From positions 1,302,001-1,366,000 of the forward strand of contig JAJOHG010000003.1 of NCBI GenBank assembly GCA_021029095.1: a stretch of DNA of 64,000 bases. Direction: 5' to 3'. The position numbers were made by a program, and so were the translations under genes. Positions 44,695 to 54,775 of the stretch are shown piece by piece. The stretch comes from Phellopilus nigrolimitatus. Its lineage: Eukaryota; Basidiomycota; Agaricomycetes; Hymenochaetales; Hymenochaetaceae. Position 1 is the first letter of the stretch. Every line of letters starts with the position of its first letter. The notes under the pieces were generated by a model, which worked only from the letters and a program-made list of their open reading frames with translations, was not told the DNA's origin and ran no database searches.

Positions 44695-45419
44695 TCAAAG
44701 CCCGAGGATAATCGGAACACAACCGATCGAAATAAGACCATCTGAAACGTAAGCGAGTCAGAATTGGGTAGAAATGTAAGGTGTGCATGCTGCTTCACTG
44801 AAGTTATTGTTCTCGCAGCAAACCGGCGCAGCAGTGCTGTAACAACTAGATTAGTAGCGAGAAAAACCCCCTTTTCGCGGATAAGGACGCACCATGAGTT
44901 GCCCCCGATGCCAATCACAGAAATAGGGCTGCAGGTGACGCCGAGCAGGACATTAAGGTCGTCGAGGACAATGCCCAGCAGGCCGAGGAGTTGCTGACCG
45001 GACGCGCTGCTGGCTTCCTCGGTCGAATCGCAGCACTGAATGTTGCCCGTGTCACACTGGCTTGCCGGTTCTGAAGTCGGCGTCGCGGTCTCGGTCACTG
45101 TGACGGTCGTGGTCGGCGAAAGGGTCTTTGTCGGCAGTGGACTTGTCGACGTCGTCGTCGGCTTGCTTGGGGTCGTTGTCGTCGAGGTTTTGACCGGGGT
45201 CGTCGTCTTCGAAGTTTTGACCGGGGTCGTTGTCGTCGAGGTTTTGACCGGGGTCGTCGTCTTCGAAGTTTTGACCGGGGTCGTTGTCGTCGAGGTCTTG
45301 ACCGGGGTCGTCGTCTTCGAAGTTTTGGCCGGGGTCGTCGTTTTCGAAGGCTCGCCTCCAGGACTGGCGACCGCAAGGAAGGAGAGCGTAAGGAGCGCGA
45401 TGGCCTTAAAGAAAAGCAT
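44695..45419 (-). CDS. Class I hydrophobin with Lys/Thr repeat spacer
   Basis: Three exons, 44893-45419, 44799-44836 and 44695-44741, give 203 aa. The signal peptide is MLFFKAIALLTLSFLAVASP. Eight cysteines in class I order follow: SQC, QCC, GVTC, SC, VCCENNNF and IGCVPI. Between signal and first Cys lies an unusually long spacer with roughly seven copies of a nine-residue unit of the type KT(S/T)(K/T)TTTPV. Common class I hydrophobins are 100-150 aa, so this one is long because of the repeats. It should be secreted and assemble on hyphal surfaces; the Thr-rich repeats are likely O-mannosylated (inference). Intron positions match the broken left hydrophobin. Confidence 0.93.
45175..45350 (-). 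repeat. Tandem 27/54-bp repeats in hydrophobin exon 1
   Basis: Alternating 27-bp units (GTCTTCGAAGTTTTGACCGG and GTTGTCGTCGAGGTTTTGAC on the plus strand) form a 54-bp higher-order period, nearly identical between copies, which indicates recent expansion. Confidence 0.9.
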
Positions 45420-45487
45420 TGCGGTAGGAGCTGAGGACGAGGAAGAGGGATGCTGAACAACTGAGGAGTGAGGAGCTTTCGCGCTGC

Positions 45488-45494
45488 TTTTATA
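45488..45494 (-). promoter_or_regulatory. TATA box of right hydrophobin
   Basis: TTTTATA on the plus strand (TATAAAA on the minus strand) in CGGTATAAAAGC, about 70 bp upstream of the ATG at 45419 and followed by a CTCCTCAG leader. Confidence 0.75.
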
Positions 45495-46597
45495 CCGTAT
45501 CATGAAGGAAGGTCTCTGCGTGCGTCATGTTCAAAGAATAATAATAACCTGTTTAGAAGTAAACCCGCGATGTTCATTGCATACACACCCCAGTGGAGAT
45601 GCATGTGGACGGCCAAATTTGAAGTCATTGACGAAAAAACATCGAGCAAGAAAACCAATCGGTGCTCGAAGAAGCACCGGAGGATCGTCGACGTACAAGT
45701 AAGAGTATATAGATCCAAGAGTAGCATCCTGCGCGTAATGAGATGTCAGCATCAGTGTCCCTGTGAAGCCCTTATCGAGCGTTCATTACATGGTACAGAA
45801 AAATAGCTTGGAGCCACTGACACCAGCTAAGCAAGCGTCGTCCCAAGCTTTAGTTCAGGATCCAAAGCATACGTATGTTAATTGCTTTCTGAAATTATCA
45901 GATGACTGGGAAGAAGCGAGCTCGCCACGTGTAATTTCTAAAACCATCTGATGTTTTTATGACATCTTGAAAAGGAGAAACTTCGTGCGCTGCAGCGCGT
46001 CGAAATGCCATTTTTTGCCATTTTTTCTTCGTTATCCTGATGCAGTTTACAAGGCCCGTTGAGCTCTTGAAGACCGTTTACTCAAAACCGCGAAGGAAAC
46101 CCGATAGATATATGGATTCATCTAAAGAAGGCGTGAAACCCTTGTCATCTTGAAACGAATGCAGCACTCACCTGCGCAGCTGGCAGACTCCAATGTGTGG
46201 GAAGTAACAGACCAATAACAGGAAAACCTGTTCCGGATACCAGACAGAGCCCAACCGAGATCAAGAGAAGCGTTTATTTATGTGGTTTCAGCTGGCAACG
46301 CGATTTCGGGCCTCAGGGAGACTGAGGTAGTAGAAGTCGACGGGGTTTTAAGTATAAAGCTCGGATGGCTGAAAGATAGCTTCAGACAGAGGAGGCCAGC
46401 ATCACACACAAGTCAGATATCTGTCTTTACGAAAGGTGTCCAACGGTTTATTAGAAGGCGACATGAGAATGAGACACAGGATTGTGGCCGTGCTAGGACT
46501 CGCCAAAAAAAGAAAAGGGCGCACCATAGAAGGAAATAATTCAAAATTTTGGAAGTCTCCTCTTACTCCTTTGCTCACTGCGGCGGGCACCGCAAAT
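45495..46597. other. Intergenic, nothing recognised
   Basis: About 1.1 kb between the hydrophobin promoter and RRP7; right border of the accessory block. No gene recognised. Confidence 0.45.
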
Positions 46598-47622
46598 ATG
46601 GACTCGCCAGATACTATCTCGGGCTTCACCGTACTACCAGCTATATACACAAAGAGTGCAACTCACATTCTGTATGGAAAGGCGCATGTGGGCTCTAAAA
46701 AGGCGGACAGCACCAGCAAGGTTCTCCCAAACGGACGAACGCTCTTCCTGGTCAACGTCCCGCCAGACGCGACCGAACGCGAGCTCACGCTCTTCTTCAA
46801 GCCTGCTGGCGTAGTCGAGAAAATTGTGTTTGACCAGAATGCCGCCGAAGAGGAAGCGTTAAACTCGGACAGCAGCAGCGAGGAGGAAGAGGCGGATGCG
46901 GGGGAAGGGATGCAAGTCGATGGAACTATGGGCTCGGGAGAGCGACCAGCCAAGAGGCGGAGAAAAGACAAGGAAAGAGGAAAGAAGCCTGTCGTCGAAC
47001 CCCTTCCTTCCGTCCCGCTACGCACACTTCGTAAAACAGGGCGCACCGCGTATGTCGTTTTCCTCGACTCCGCCTCGCTCTCTGCCGCGCTCTCGCCTCC
47101 ACACAAGCCCCGCCCCTGGCCGCGCTCGGCAGAGCCATCGGGCCTCGCGCATTACAAGGCACTGCACGACTCACTTCGGCCGCCGCTCGATGCTGTACGT
47201 GCGCACGCCGAGTCTGCCATTGCGCTCTTCGACTACGAGGAGGAACGCAGAAAGCAGAAATTTCAGTACACGAAGGGCGAGGCGATTGTGGATGAGGATG
47301 GATTCACGCTCGTCACGCGCGGAGGCTCGTACGGGCAGACTCCTGGCGGCGGCGTGGGCATTGCAACGAAACGCTTTCATGAGACTGGAGAGACCAATCG
47401 TGGGGGGAAGAAAAAGAAAGAGAAGGCGGAGAAAGATTCATTCTATGCTTTCCAGAAGCACGAGAGAAAAAGGCAGGGTAAGTAATATAGGCACTCATCT
47501 ACACATACCAAGTTTTGCTGACAACTTCTTCAACAGAACTTGTCGATCTCAAAAAGAAGTGGTCGGAAGACTTGGAGAAGGTGAAAAAGTTGAAGGAGAC
47601 GAGAAGCTTCAGGCCATATTGA
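46598..47622 (+). CDS. RRP7: Ribosomal RNA-processing protein 7
   Basis: Two exons, 46598-47477 and 47537-47622, give 321 aa. The N-terminal RRM-like domain is recognisable (GRTLFLVNVPPDATERELTL, later GRTAYVVFLDSASLSAAL), interrupted by an acidic and a basic insertion (EEEEADAGEG, KRRRKDKERGKK). The C-terminal RRP7 signature is present: FDYEEERRKQKFQ, DEDGFTLVTRGG, FYAFQKHERKRQ, ELVDLKKKWSEDLEKVKKLK and the terminal SFRPY. Rrp7 works with Rrp36/UTP-C in 18S pre-rRNA processing in the nucleolus. It is convergent with the WBP2-like gene with 83 bp between stops. An upstream in-frame stretch exists, but ATG 46598 fits the family N-terminus. Confidence 0.92.
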
Positions 47623-47705
47623 TTCTGCGGACAAGGCAAGACGTACTATTATTGCATACTTTCTCTTTGAGTATTCAAAACGCTACATGTAATTCTACAG
47701 ATGAC

Positions 47706-48408
47706 TTATGCTTCATACCCAGGCGGTAACTCTCCTTGCGAATCATGCGCTGCTTGAGAAGTCGATGCTTGCGGCTCTGGTGTCCGCTCCATACTGGGAG
47801 AGTCATACAGAGCTGCGGAATTCCATCAGCGCTTCATGATTGAACACGCACGAGTTAAAAAAACTCACGAAGTGTATCAACCTCACTTGCTACTTGACGC
47901 TTCATATAAATCGCTCTCTCGCGACTCTTCTCCAAGAGGCTAACGAACTGAAACAAGCCACGGTCCTTTAGCCTAATTTCCACCGTCGTCCCGATTGTCA
48001 AACCACCATCCGGAGAAGGTTTGATAGTGAAGGCCAAGTAGTTAGACCCGAAAAGAGGTTGTTCAAACGACGTGGAGAGAATGGAAGCAAGCGGGACAGA
48101 GAGGGAATCGAATACGGAGTTGAAGGCAGGTGCAACGAAGATCAGCTATAGATCGGAGATTAGACACTATGGACTGTACTGGCGGTAAATGAGGCTCTGC
48201 GCACTCGTTGATCTGTAAGATGTATGCGTCCGATCTCTTTGAGTCTCTTTGAGCCTCCTGAGCCTCCTGAGGATGCCCCTTGAGATGGTAATGCGTCGGG
48301 GATGGACAGGATGATCTCTGCGCCATCGTCGACCGTGAAGATCGTTGTCTCGTCTGGAAGCGGGATAGGAGCCCTGTCCGGACTTAACATCGTCCAATTC
48401 AATGCCAT
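47706..48408 (-). CDS. WBP2-like GRAM/PH domain protein
   Basis: Three exons on the minus strand, 48205-48408, 47887-48145 and 47706-47812, give 189 aa. The N-terminus MALNWTMLSPDRAPIPLP and a GRAM/PH-like domain (GRIHLTDQRLIFVAP, FEQPLFGSNYLAFTIKPSP, AEIRLKD-like segment, FQFVSLLEKSRERAIYMKR) match WW-domain-binding protein 2. It ends with LPPGYEA, a PPxY motif that binds WW domains such as those of Nedd4-type ligases. The function in fungi is not well defined; adaptor in trafficking or ubiquitination is an inference. It is divergent from CDC7, with 225 bp between starts. Confidence 0.88.
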
Positions 48409-48633
48409 GGTAGGTAATGACAATACGCGTTCAAGTTGTGCGAGCAAGCCGCCACAACGTCAGCTAAGCAGACCGAAGTGACGGCGTGACAAGACGCGTC
48501 GTGGCTCACGCGTTGTTTGGCGCGTCAACCAACAGTGACCGGCAGCACCGAACAGTGGTGTTCATCCTTCGTCATTGTCTTCGTCGGCGGACACCGACAA
48601 GGTTGCGCTGAGGACTCGCCCTGACAAGATAGG

Positions 48634-51036
48634 ATGGCCGCTCCTATCCTTTTCTCCACACACTCATCGAATCCGCTCGAGATTCCCACATCTGACCCTC
48701 AGAACCTACGGTATCGACATCACGTCGAACGCATGCGCGAGCGCCGCGGTGCCCAAGCTCTTTCCTCGGACGACCCTATCGCAGGATACAATGTCGAGGA
48801 GGTGGCTGACTATCAGCACCACATCAAGCAGCTATTCCCGGAGATGACACCGGTCGCTCCGCGCAAAGGTCCACTGCAGGCTCAGGGCCTACAAAAGGCA
48901 CAGCAGGAGCCACTTGTGTTCAGCGACAGCGACGACGAGCTTGAGATCGTGCCAAACGACCACGAAGAAATCATGCAGATCAGACCTGTTGTTCCCGACC
49001 GCGTTCCCGACGGCGTGCTCGACCCGGAGGACGTGGTGGCTGAACCCGAACCCGAGCCTGAGGCTGAGCTTGAGCCCGAGCCCGAGCCCGAGCCCGAGCC
49101 TGAGCCCGAGCCTGAGCATGAGCCTGAACCTGACGTCGAGCTGGAAGAGGACGAGGGAGAATATGAGGATGAAGAGACGGATGAGGAGATGAGTATCATG
49201 CTGAAGCAGCCTGAGGAGCGCGAAGAGATCGAGGAGGAAATCGCTGACCTCGAGGATGCTGTCCCTCAGCTGGCAGAGGATTACAAGGTCGTCGACCGCC
49301 TTGGAACGGGCACTTTTTCGTCCGTCTACAAGGCAGTCGATCTTGGCTATGAAACGAAGTGGAATAACGAAGCATGGCACGGTCACCACCCTTCCCAGTC
49401 CTCAGCGCATTACCAGTCCGCTCCCGCACCGCCCGGCACAAAGGTGTTTGTCGCAATCAAGCGCATTTACGTGACGAGTAATCCGGAGCGCATCCGCAAC
49501 GAAATCGCGATCATGGAAGACTGCAGGGGCTGCCGCCACGTCTCGCAGCTCATCACCGCGTTCCGCCACCGTGACCAGGTCGTCGCCATCATGCCTTACC
49601 ACCGCAATGACGACTTTCGCGACTTCTATAGAGTGTTGCCGATGGACGGCATCAAGGCTTACTTCCGCTGCTTGCTACGCGCGTTGAGGGACATCCACTC
49701 GCGCGGTGTTATTCATCGCGACGTCAAGCCGGCTAACTTTCTGTTCGACGCGCGCACATACATTGGAACGCTGTGTGACTTCGGTCTGGCTTGTGTAAGT
49801 GTGCAATATTGATTTTGTTTATTGCCAATCCCGCGGATATTAACAAGTGTGAAAGCGTGTGGACTTTGATGCAAAACCTGGACACTGCCTGCATACACCG
49901 GCGACACGGGAACATATTCATGGACAAAAGAAATCAAGCAAGCTTATCGACACTGACCTGGTCAAATCGATGCAACGCGAAGCTAGACAGAAAAGCAACT
50001 CATCCTCTGATCGAGTGGGATATCCGGACAAGGATATGAGGCGAGTGTCATAGATCATCAGTGTCCGGACAGTCAATAAACCAGTCACAGACCGCACTCG
50101 AAGGCCAACAGAGCGGGGACACGAGGATTCCGTGCTCCCGAAGTTTTGCTAAAGTGTAGCGAGCAGACAGGGGGTGAGCGATGCTATTTCCATACTTCCA
50201 CTTCTCAAGTTACTTATACTAGATCTTTCAGCGGTCGACATTTGGTCTGTAGGAATGATTCTTCTCTTTTTCTTGATCGGAAAGTTTCCTCTATTTCAAT
50301 CAAACGACGACATCGAGGCTCTTTTAGAGATTGCTGCTATCATCGGCAGGAGGCGAATGGAATGTGCCGCGACTTTGCACAGTAGGTACATTTTCAACCA
50401 GTAATCCGACTTCATCTAACTTGCTTGAAATTCACAGGTCGAACTTTTGCTACTAATGTACCTTCTGTTACCCGCGACGGCATGACATGGCGGGATTTCG
50501 TCGAAAAGAATAACCCAGACCTTCTCCATCTCCCCTCGCCTCCGGCTTCGCCTTCATCGCTATCCGGGTCTTCGTCCGGATCTTCCCACTCGAAGCCCGC
50601 CTCGATTTCGGATGCGTATCGCCACGAGCTCGAGCTCGCCTTTGACCTGCTCGAAAAGTTGCTTCTGCCCGAGTCTATCAGTCGCATCACCGCGCGCGAC
50701 GCGCTGTACCACCCGTTCCTCGCAGAGACTCGGAACACGGAGTCCACCGACGGCGCCGCGGTTTCTGGTGCTGACACCGACATGGGCGACGATGCATTCT
50801 TTCCGCACCCGATCGGCGGCGGGCGCTGCGGGATGTACCACTTTATGGACGCGGTGACGGAGGAGCACCATGTACAGATCCCTCGTCGGCGGGGCATGGT
50901 GGTGCGTCCGCTACAGCCGGGTCAGGGAATTCCGATTGGGAACCGGCCTTGCGAGTTCCATAAACATCTGGCGCAGTTCAAGGATGCTGCTGAGGGTCGC
51001 AAAGGGGAAAATGAGCCTACTGCAAAGACGCAATGA
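48634..51036 (+). CDS. CDC7: CDC7-type protein kinase (DDK catalytic subunit)
   Basis: Five exons: 48634-49794, 49856-50040, 50091-50173, 50232-50381 and 50438-51036, giving 725 aa. After an acidic N-terminus with an (EP)n tract (about residues 134-165), the kinase domain shows the Gly loop GTGTFSSVYKA (about 224), VAIKRIY, HRDVKPANF (His361), DFGLA and GTRGFRAPEVL. It then continues with AVDIWSVGMILLFFL. A long kinase insert between DFG and APE is typical of Cdc7, which with Dbf4 phosphorylates MCM to fire origins. The second intron (50041-50090) starts with GC instead of GT; the frame requires it. The C-terminal RTFATNVPS and HPFLAETR regions match the family. Confidence 0.92.
49032..49130 (+). 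repeat. Glu-Pro dipeptide repeat in CDC7
   Basis: Tandem GAGCCC/GAACCC hexamers encode an EP repeat of about 16 units within the acidic N-terminal region, a common site of length polymorphism. Confidence 0.85.
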
Positions 51037-51517
51037 TGGACCTCGCTTACTGAAGTGGCGTGCGCTGTTTTCTTGAAGCCTTTTACTTATTCACTTATAT
51101 CGGGAGACCGTATTATACTGTACCGCACTGTTTCACTACCGATACACCATGGATACTTCTGAGACCATCATCTTCACATTCTCAAACTGATACACACTAG
51201 CAATATACACAGTCTGATGATGAAAATAGAAGATGAGAAATCTTCAAATAGTCAGTCGATAAATTGCAGCTACGCTATATTGAATGCGGTGAAAAGAACA
51301 TGACATGAAATTGTTTCACTCGAATTGCATGCAGCCCAGACATGACTTTCAGAACAGTGAGGGCCACTTGTAATGATTCTAGGGAGTGGGGCTGCACTAT
51401 ATATAGTTGGACAACCTGATTCGGCCCCGGTCAGACCATGGCAAAGGATAAATTCCCAAGACTCACCAAAAATGAGGCATGGGACAGTCAATCGCTGACA
51501 TGAAAATAAAATAAAAT
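51037..51517. other. Intergenic, nothing recognised
   Basis: CDC7 3' flank up to the tRNA gene. Directly 3' of the tRNA (on the minus strand) lies a T-rich stretch that serves as pol III terminator. Confidence 0.5.
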
Positions 51518-51518
51518 G

Positions 51519-51607
51519 ACACAGACAGGACTCGAACCTGCAGTCTTCTGGTTATGGTAAAGCAAGGCAGTCGAAGCCAGACGCGTTAACCATTACGCCA
51601 CAGTGCC
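51519..51607 (-). tRNA. tRNA-Arg(TCG) with 18-bp intron
   Basis: Read on the minus strand the gene starts GGCACTGTGGCGT. It has a D arm (GCGT/ACGC), an anticodon stem TCTGG/CCAGA with loop CT-TCG-A, and a T arm GCAGG-TTCGAGT-CCTGT. A canonical intron of 18 bp (51553-51570) sits one base 3' of the anticodon. The anticodon (plus strand 51572-51574) reads CGA codons. The acceptor stem GGCACTG/CTGTGTC has one G-U and one U-U mismatch. A TTTTATTTTATTTT run follows as terminator. The mismatch leaves some doubt about activity. Confidence 0.88.
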
Positions 51608-52397
51608 GTAATACTATAAGCAATCATATCAACCATATTCTTTTTAGCGCATAGTTGTTCTTCAAGAAAGCAAAAATATTTGGCACCTTCTCATGCACTT
51701 TATCACTGAACAGATATGTTGGAGAACATATAGACCACCGCATTGTGCGTTTAGAAATTGGGTAATGATGACTGAAGCTTGAAGAGGCCGTGTAAGGTCT
51801 GGTGACCACATAATTCTGTATTCCGTCGTGGATAAACAGCTTTTTATTAAGTTATCACAGAATGAAGTTAACGACTTTGAATATGTGCTCTCCGAGGTGT
51901 TCGTGCAGTTGCCACTCATTTTGCGACTGCCTTTCTTGGTCAGTGAGGATGAATCGGCAAAGTATGATTCGGCATGGTTGAACACACCCGAAGCGTTCAC
52001 GACGCAGTCGAGTTGGAAGCCCGACATTCAGCGATTGAGTCCGCCAGATAGTTGGCCGTAGGAGGTATGTCATATCGGATGATAGAAGATAAGACCGCCA
52101 GTGACAACTTCTGCAAGCCATAGACCCAGTCCTGGAGGTCGAAACCAAAAACCAAAACCTCATTAAAAGCCGCCTTTTTGATGCTGAGCGATACAGTATC
52201 AATAATTGGAAGTCGCGGGACACGGCAGAAATTGCACACGCCTGCGCTAGACATCCGCAGAACGCTCTGCCGTCGAAGATTTCTAGCATAATGTAAGAGA
52301 TGCCGGCTCTAAATCCGTCAAGCGACGAATTGAATAAAATATAAGCCCAGGATAGCAGACGGGTAGTGCGGGACAACCACGCCACTCTTTGCGAATT
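51608..52397. other. Intergenic, possibly a decayed gene
   Basis: Overlapping open frames on the minus strand (up to 176 codons) have protein-like stretches but no coherent splice model or family motif. I call nothing here. Confidence 0.4.
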
Positions 52398-54549
52398 TCA
52401 TGCTTTCAGCGCGCTCACGCGTTCGCGCTTCGCACTCTTAATTTTGTGAATTTCCTCGCGCTTCCCAAAGTCCGAGTCGTGTAGTTCCTGAGGCAAGAAG
52501 TCAGCGAATAGCGCGATGAGGATTGGGGAAAGATTACACGCACCATGTTCGCGAGGCGCTTCGCCGTAGCGACGGCGTTGAGTTTTTCGAGCACCTTCGC
52601 CTCTGAGAGGGTCATCTCGGTCAGCTTCGTCCCTGAGAGGAAGAGAGGGGGGAAACAGATGAGCACAAGCCACCTCCGGAAAACAAAAAGAAGACTTACT
52701 AATGCGCTCTTCGATCCTCACTACACGCTCCTCGTCGCGTTCCGTCACGAAGCTCACCGCAACACCCGCGAGCCCACGGCGTGCTGTACGGCCAACACGG
52801 TGCGTGTACTCCTCCGGGGCTTGCGGCATGTCCCAGTTGATGACCATCGCGACCGCGTCGACATCGAGACCACGTGCGCCAACGTCTGTACACACGAGCA
52901 CGGGTACGACGCGCGCGCGGAAGAGACCCAGTGCGCCGAGTCGTGCGCGCTGTGGGAGCCGCGAGTGCAGCGCTGCCGCGCGCACGCCGAGTGTTTGGAG
53001 CAAAGCGGAGAGGTACGCAGCAGTGCGAGCGCGCGCGGTGAAAATGATCGTGGGGGGCGGTTGTTCTGGCGTGTCGGCGTCATCGTCGTCGACTGTAGGC
53101 TTGCGCGATTTGGACTTAGATTTGGAAGGCTTACACTTCTTAGACGACTCAGGCGGGGCAACGCGGAGGTGGGCGATAGATTCGGGCGGGTTGCAGAGGA
53201 GGTGGAACAGGTACGGTTCGCGGACGTGTGAAGGGACGAGGATGTAATGCTGCTCGAGAGTGTCGACGGTTTCGACACTGGATAATGCGAAATTAATACT
53301 TTTATTGTATCATGGGGGAGCACAACTCACGTTGAGGACATCCTGTGCACGAACGGCTGCTGCTTCCCCAGGCGCGGCGGCGCGGAGATGAGCGCCTCGA
53401 TGGACTCCGTCATAGTTGCCGTGAACAAACAGGTCTGGCGCTCCTTTGGCAGCGCGCTGAAGAGATGAGCGAGTTCCGGGGCGAAGGTCGGCGTGAGCAG
53501 ACGATCGGCCTCGTCGAGCACCTAAGCACGAAAAGAAAAGAGCTAGTCAAACAAGAGATAAAACACAGATTATAGACGGAAGCATACCAGAAACTTAACG
53601 CGCGACAGGTCCCATTCATCACGCGAGCTTTGGAGGTGGTCGACGATGCGACCGGGCGTCGCGATGACGACGTGCGGCCGGTTCTGGAGCTCGATGGCCT
53701 GCGCTAGCATGTCCATGCCGCCGACAATCACGGCCGTCTGGATGTTGAGCGCGGCACCGAGCACGGCGAACTGCTCGGATATTTGGAAGGCGAGTTCTCT
53801 GAAAACGAGGGATGTAAGGTAAACTATAGGAAAGGAGAAGATGTAAAACGTACCGTGTAGGAGTGACTACGAGAGCGAAGATCCCGTAGGGGTCTATGGA
53901 TAATTTTTGTAGTATGGGAAGGGCGAAAGCGACTGTCTTCCCTGAGCCTGTTTTCGCATTGCCCACGCAATCTCTCCCTATACCCGACCAAGATGAATTC
54001 GTAAGCTTTTCAGATGATAGTTCAATTTAAAGTCGGGCACTGACCTGCGAGCAAAGGCGGAATGCACGCCGCTTGAACCTCCGTCGGCGCGCGGATGGAC
54101 ATGCTCGCGAGAGAGGCGGCGAGCGCCTTGGACGCACCGAGCTCTACGAACGTCGACGACTTTGGTATAGGAGCGGCGAAGGGTAGTTTGACATTACGCT
54201 CCGGGGCGCGCGTTCTTGACGGCAGAGACATGCGAGACGACGACTCCTCTTCGACAAAGAGGCGTCGGCGTGCAGTTGGTCTGTCCTTGTTTCTTTCGTC
54301 ACCCGACTCGGAGTCTTCTCCATCCTCCGACGCTTTTTCGTCGTTTCCTGAGCCCTCCAAGTCACTTTCTTCCTGTCCTGCCTCGCCATTCACGTCGTCG
54401 TCGCCGTCAAACTCGGCATCCGAGTCCAAGCCCGCTTCCTCCTCTTCCTGAAGTCTACGCCGTTTTCGCCGAGGTTCCTCGACACGCTTGAGTAGATCTT
54501 CCGCGCTGAGCTCCTCGATATGCCGACTGTATTTTATTTTGGGGGCCAT
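52398..54549 (-). CDS. DBP8: DEAD-box ATP-dependent RNA helicase DBP8
   Basis: Seven exons on the minus strand: 54045-54549, 53854-53977, 53588-53798, 53331-53521, 52700-53277, 52544-52632 and 52398-52487, giving 595 aa. An acidic, basic-patch N-terminus precedes the Q motif region ([19 protein letters not shown]...APTEVQ). Motifs are I AKTGSGKT, Ia VVTPTREL, Ib [45 protein letters not shown] and [13 protein letters not shown]8 assists 40S subunit biogenesis with Esf2 in the nucleolus. The FTATM form of motif III and the C-terminal KREEIHKIK are family traits. A Ser/Lys-rich insertion ([15 protein letters not shown]) sits between the two RecA domains. It is divergent from SUA5. Confidence 0.94.
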
Positions 54550-54775
54550 TGGTGAAGTTCACTGTTCAAGTGAGAAATGCTGAAATCGGCAAATTTTCCA
54601 TTCTTGGCCAAGATTTTGAAAAATTGCACTTGACACTGACGCCGACGACCACGCCCGCCCCGTACCTTCTGTGCCGCTCTGCTCGATCTACGACCAACAA
54701 TTTTGGTTGTCTTGAAGATGTACACGATACATCCGCTATCTCTGCTTTCATAAATTCATCGATTTGTTTTTGTGC

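Noticed and set aside
48882..49389. Ser/Gly-repeat minus-strand frames over CDC7
   Set aside because: Antisense of the Glu-Pro repeat in the kinase N-terminus.
51855..52385. Minus-strand open frame of 176 codons between tRNA and DBP8
   Set aside because: Overlaps other equally long frames, odd composition and no splice-consistent model.
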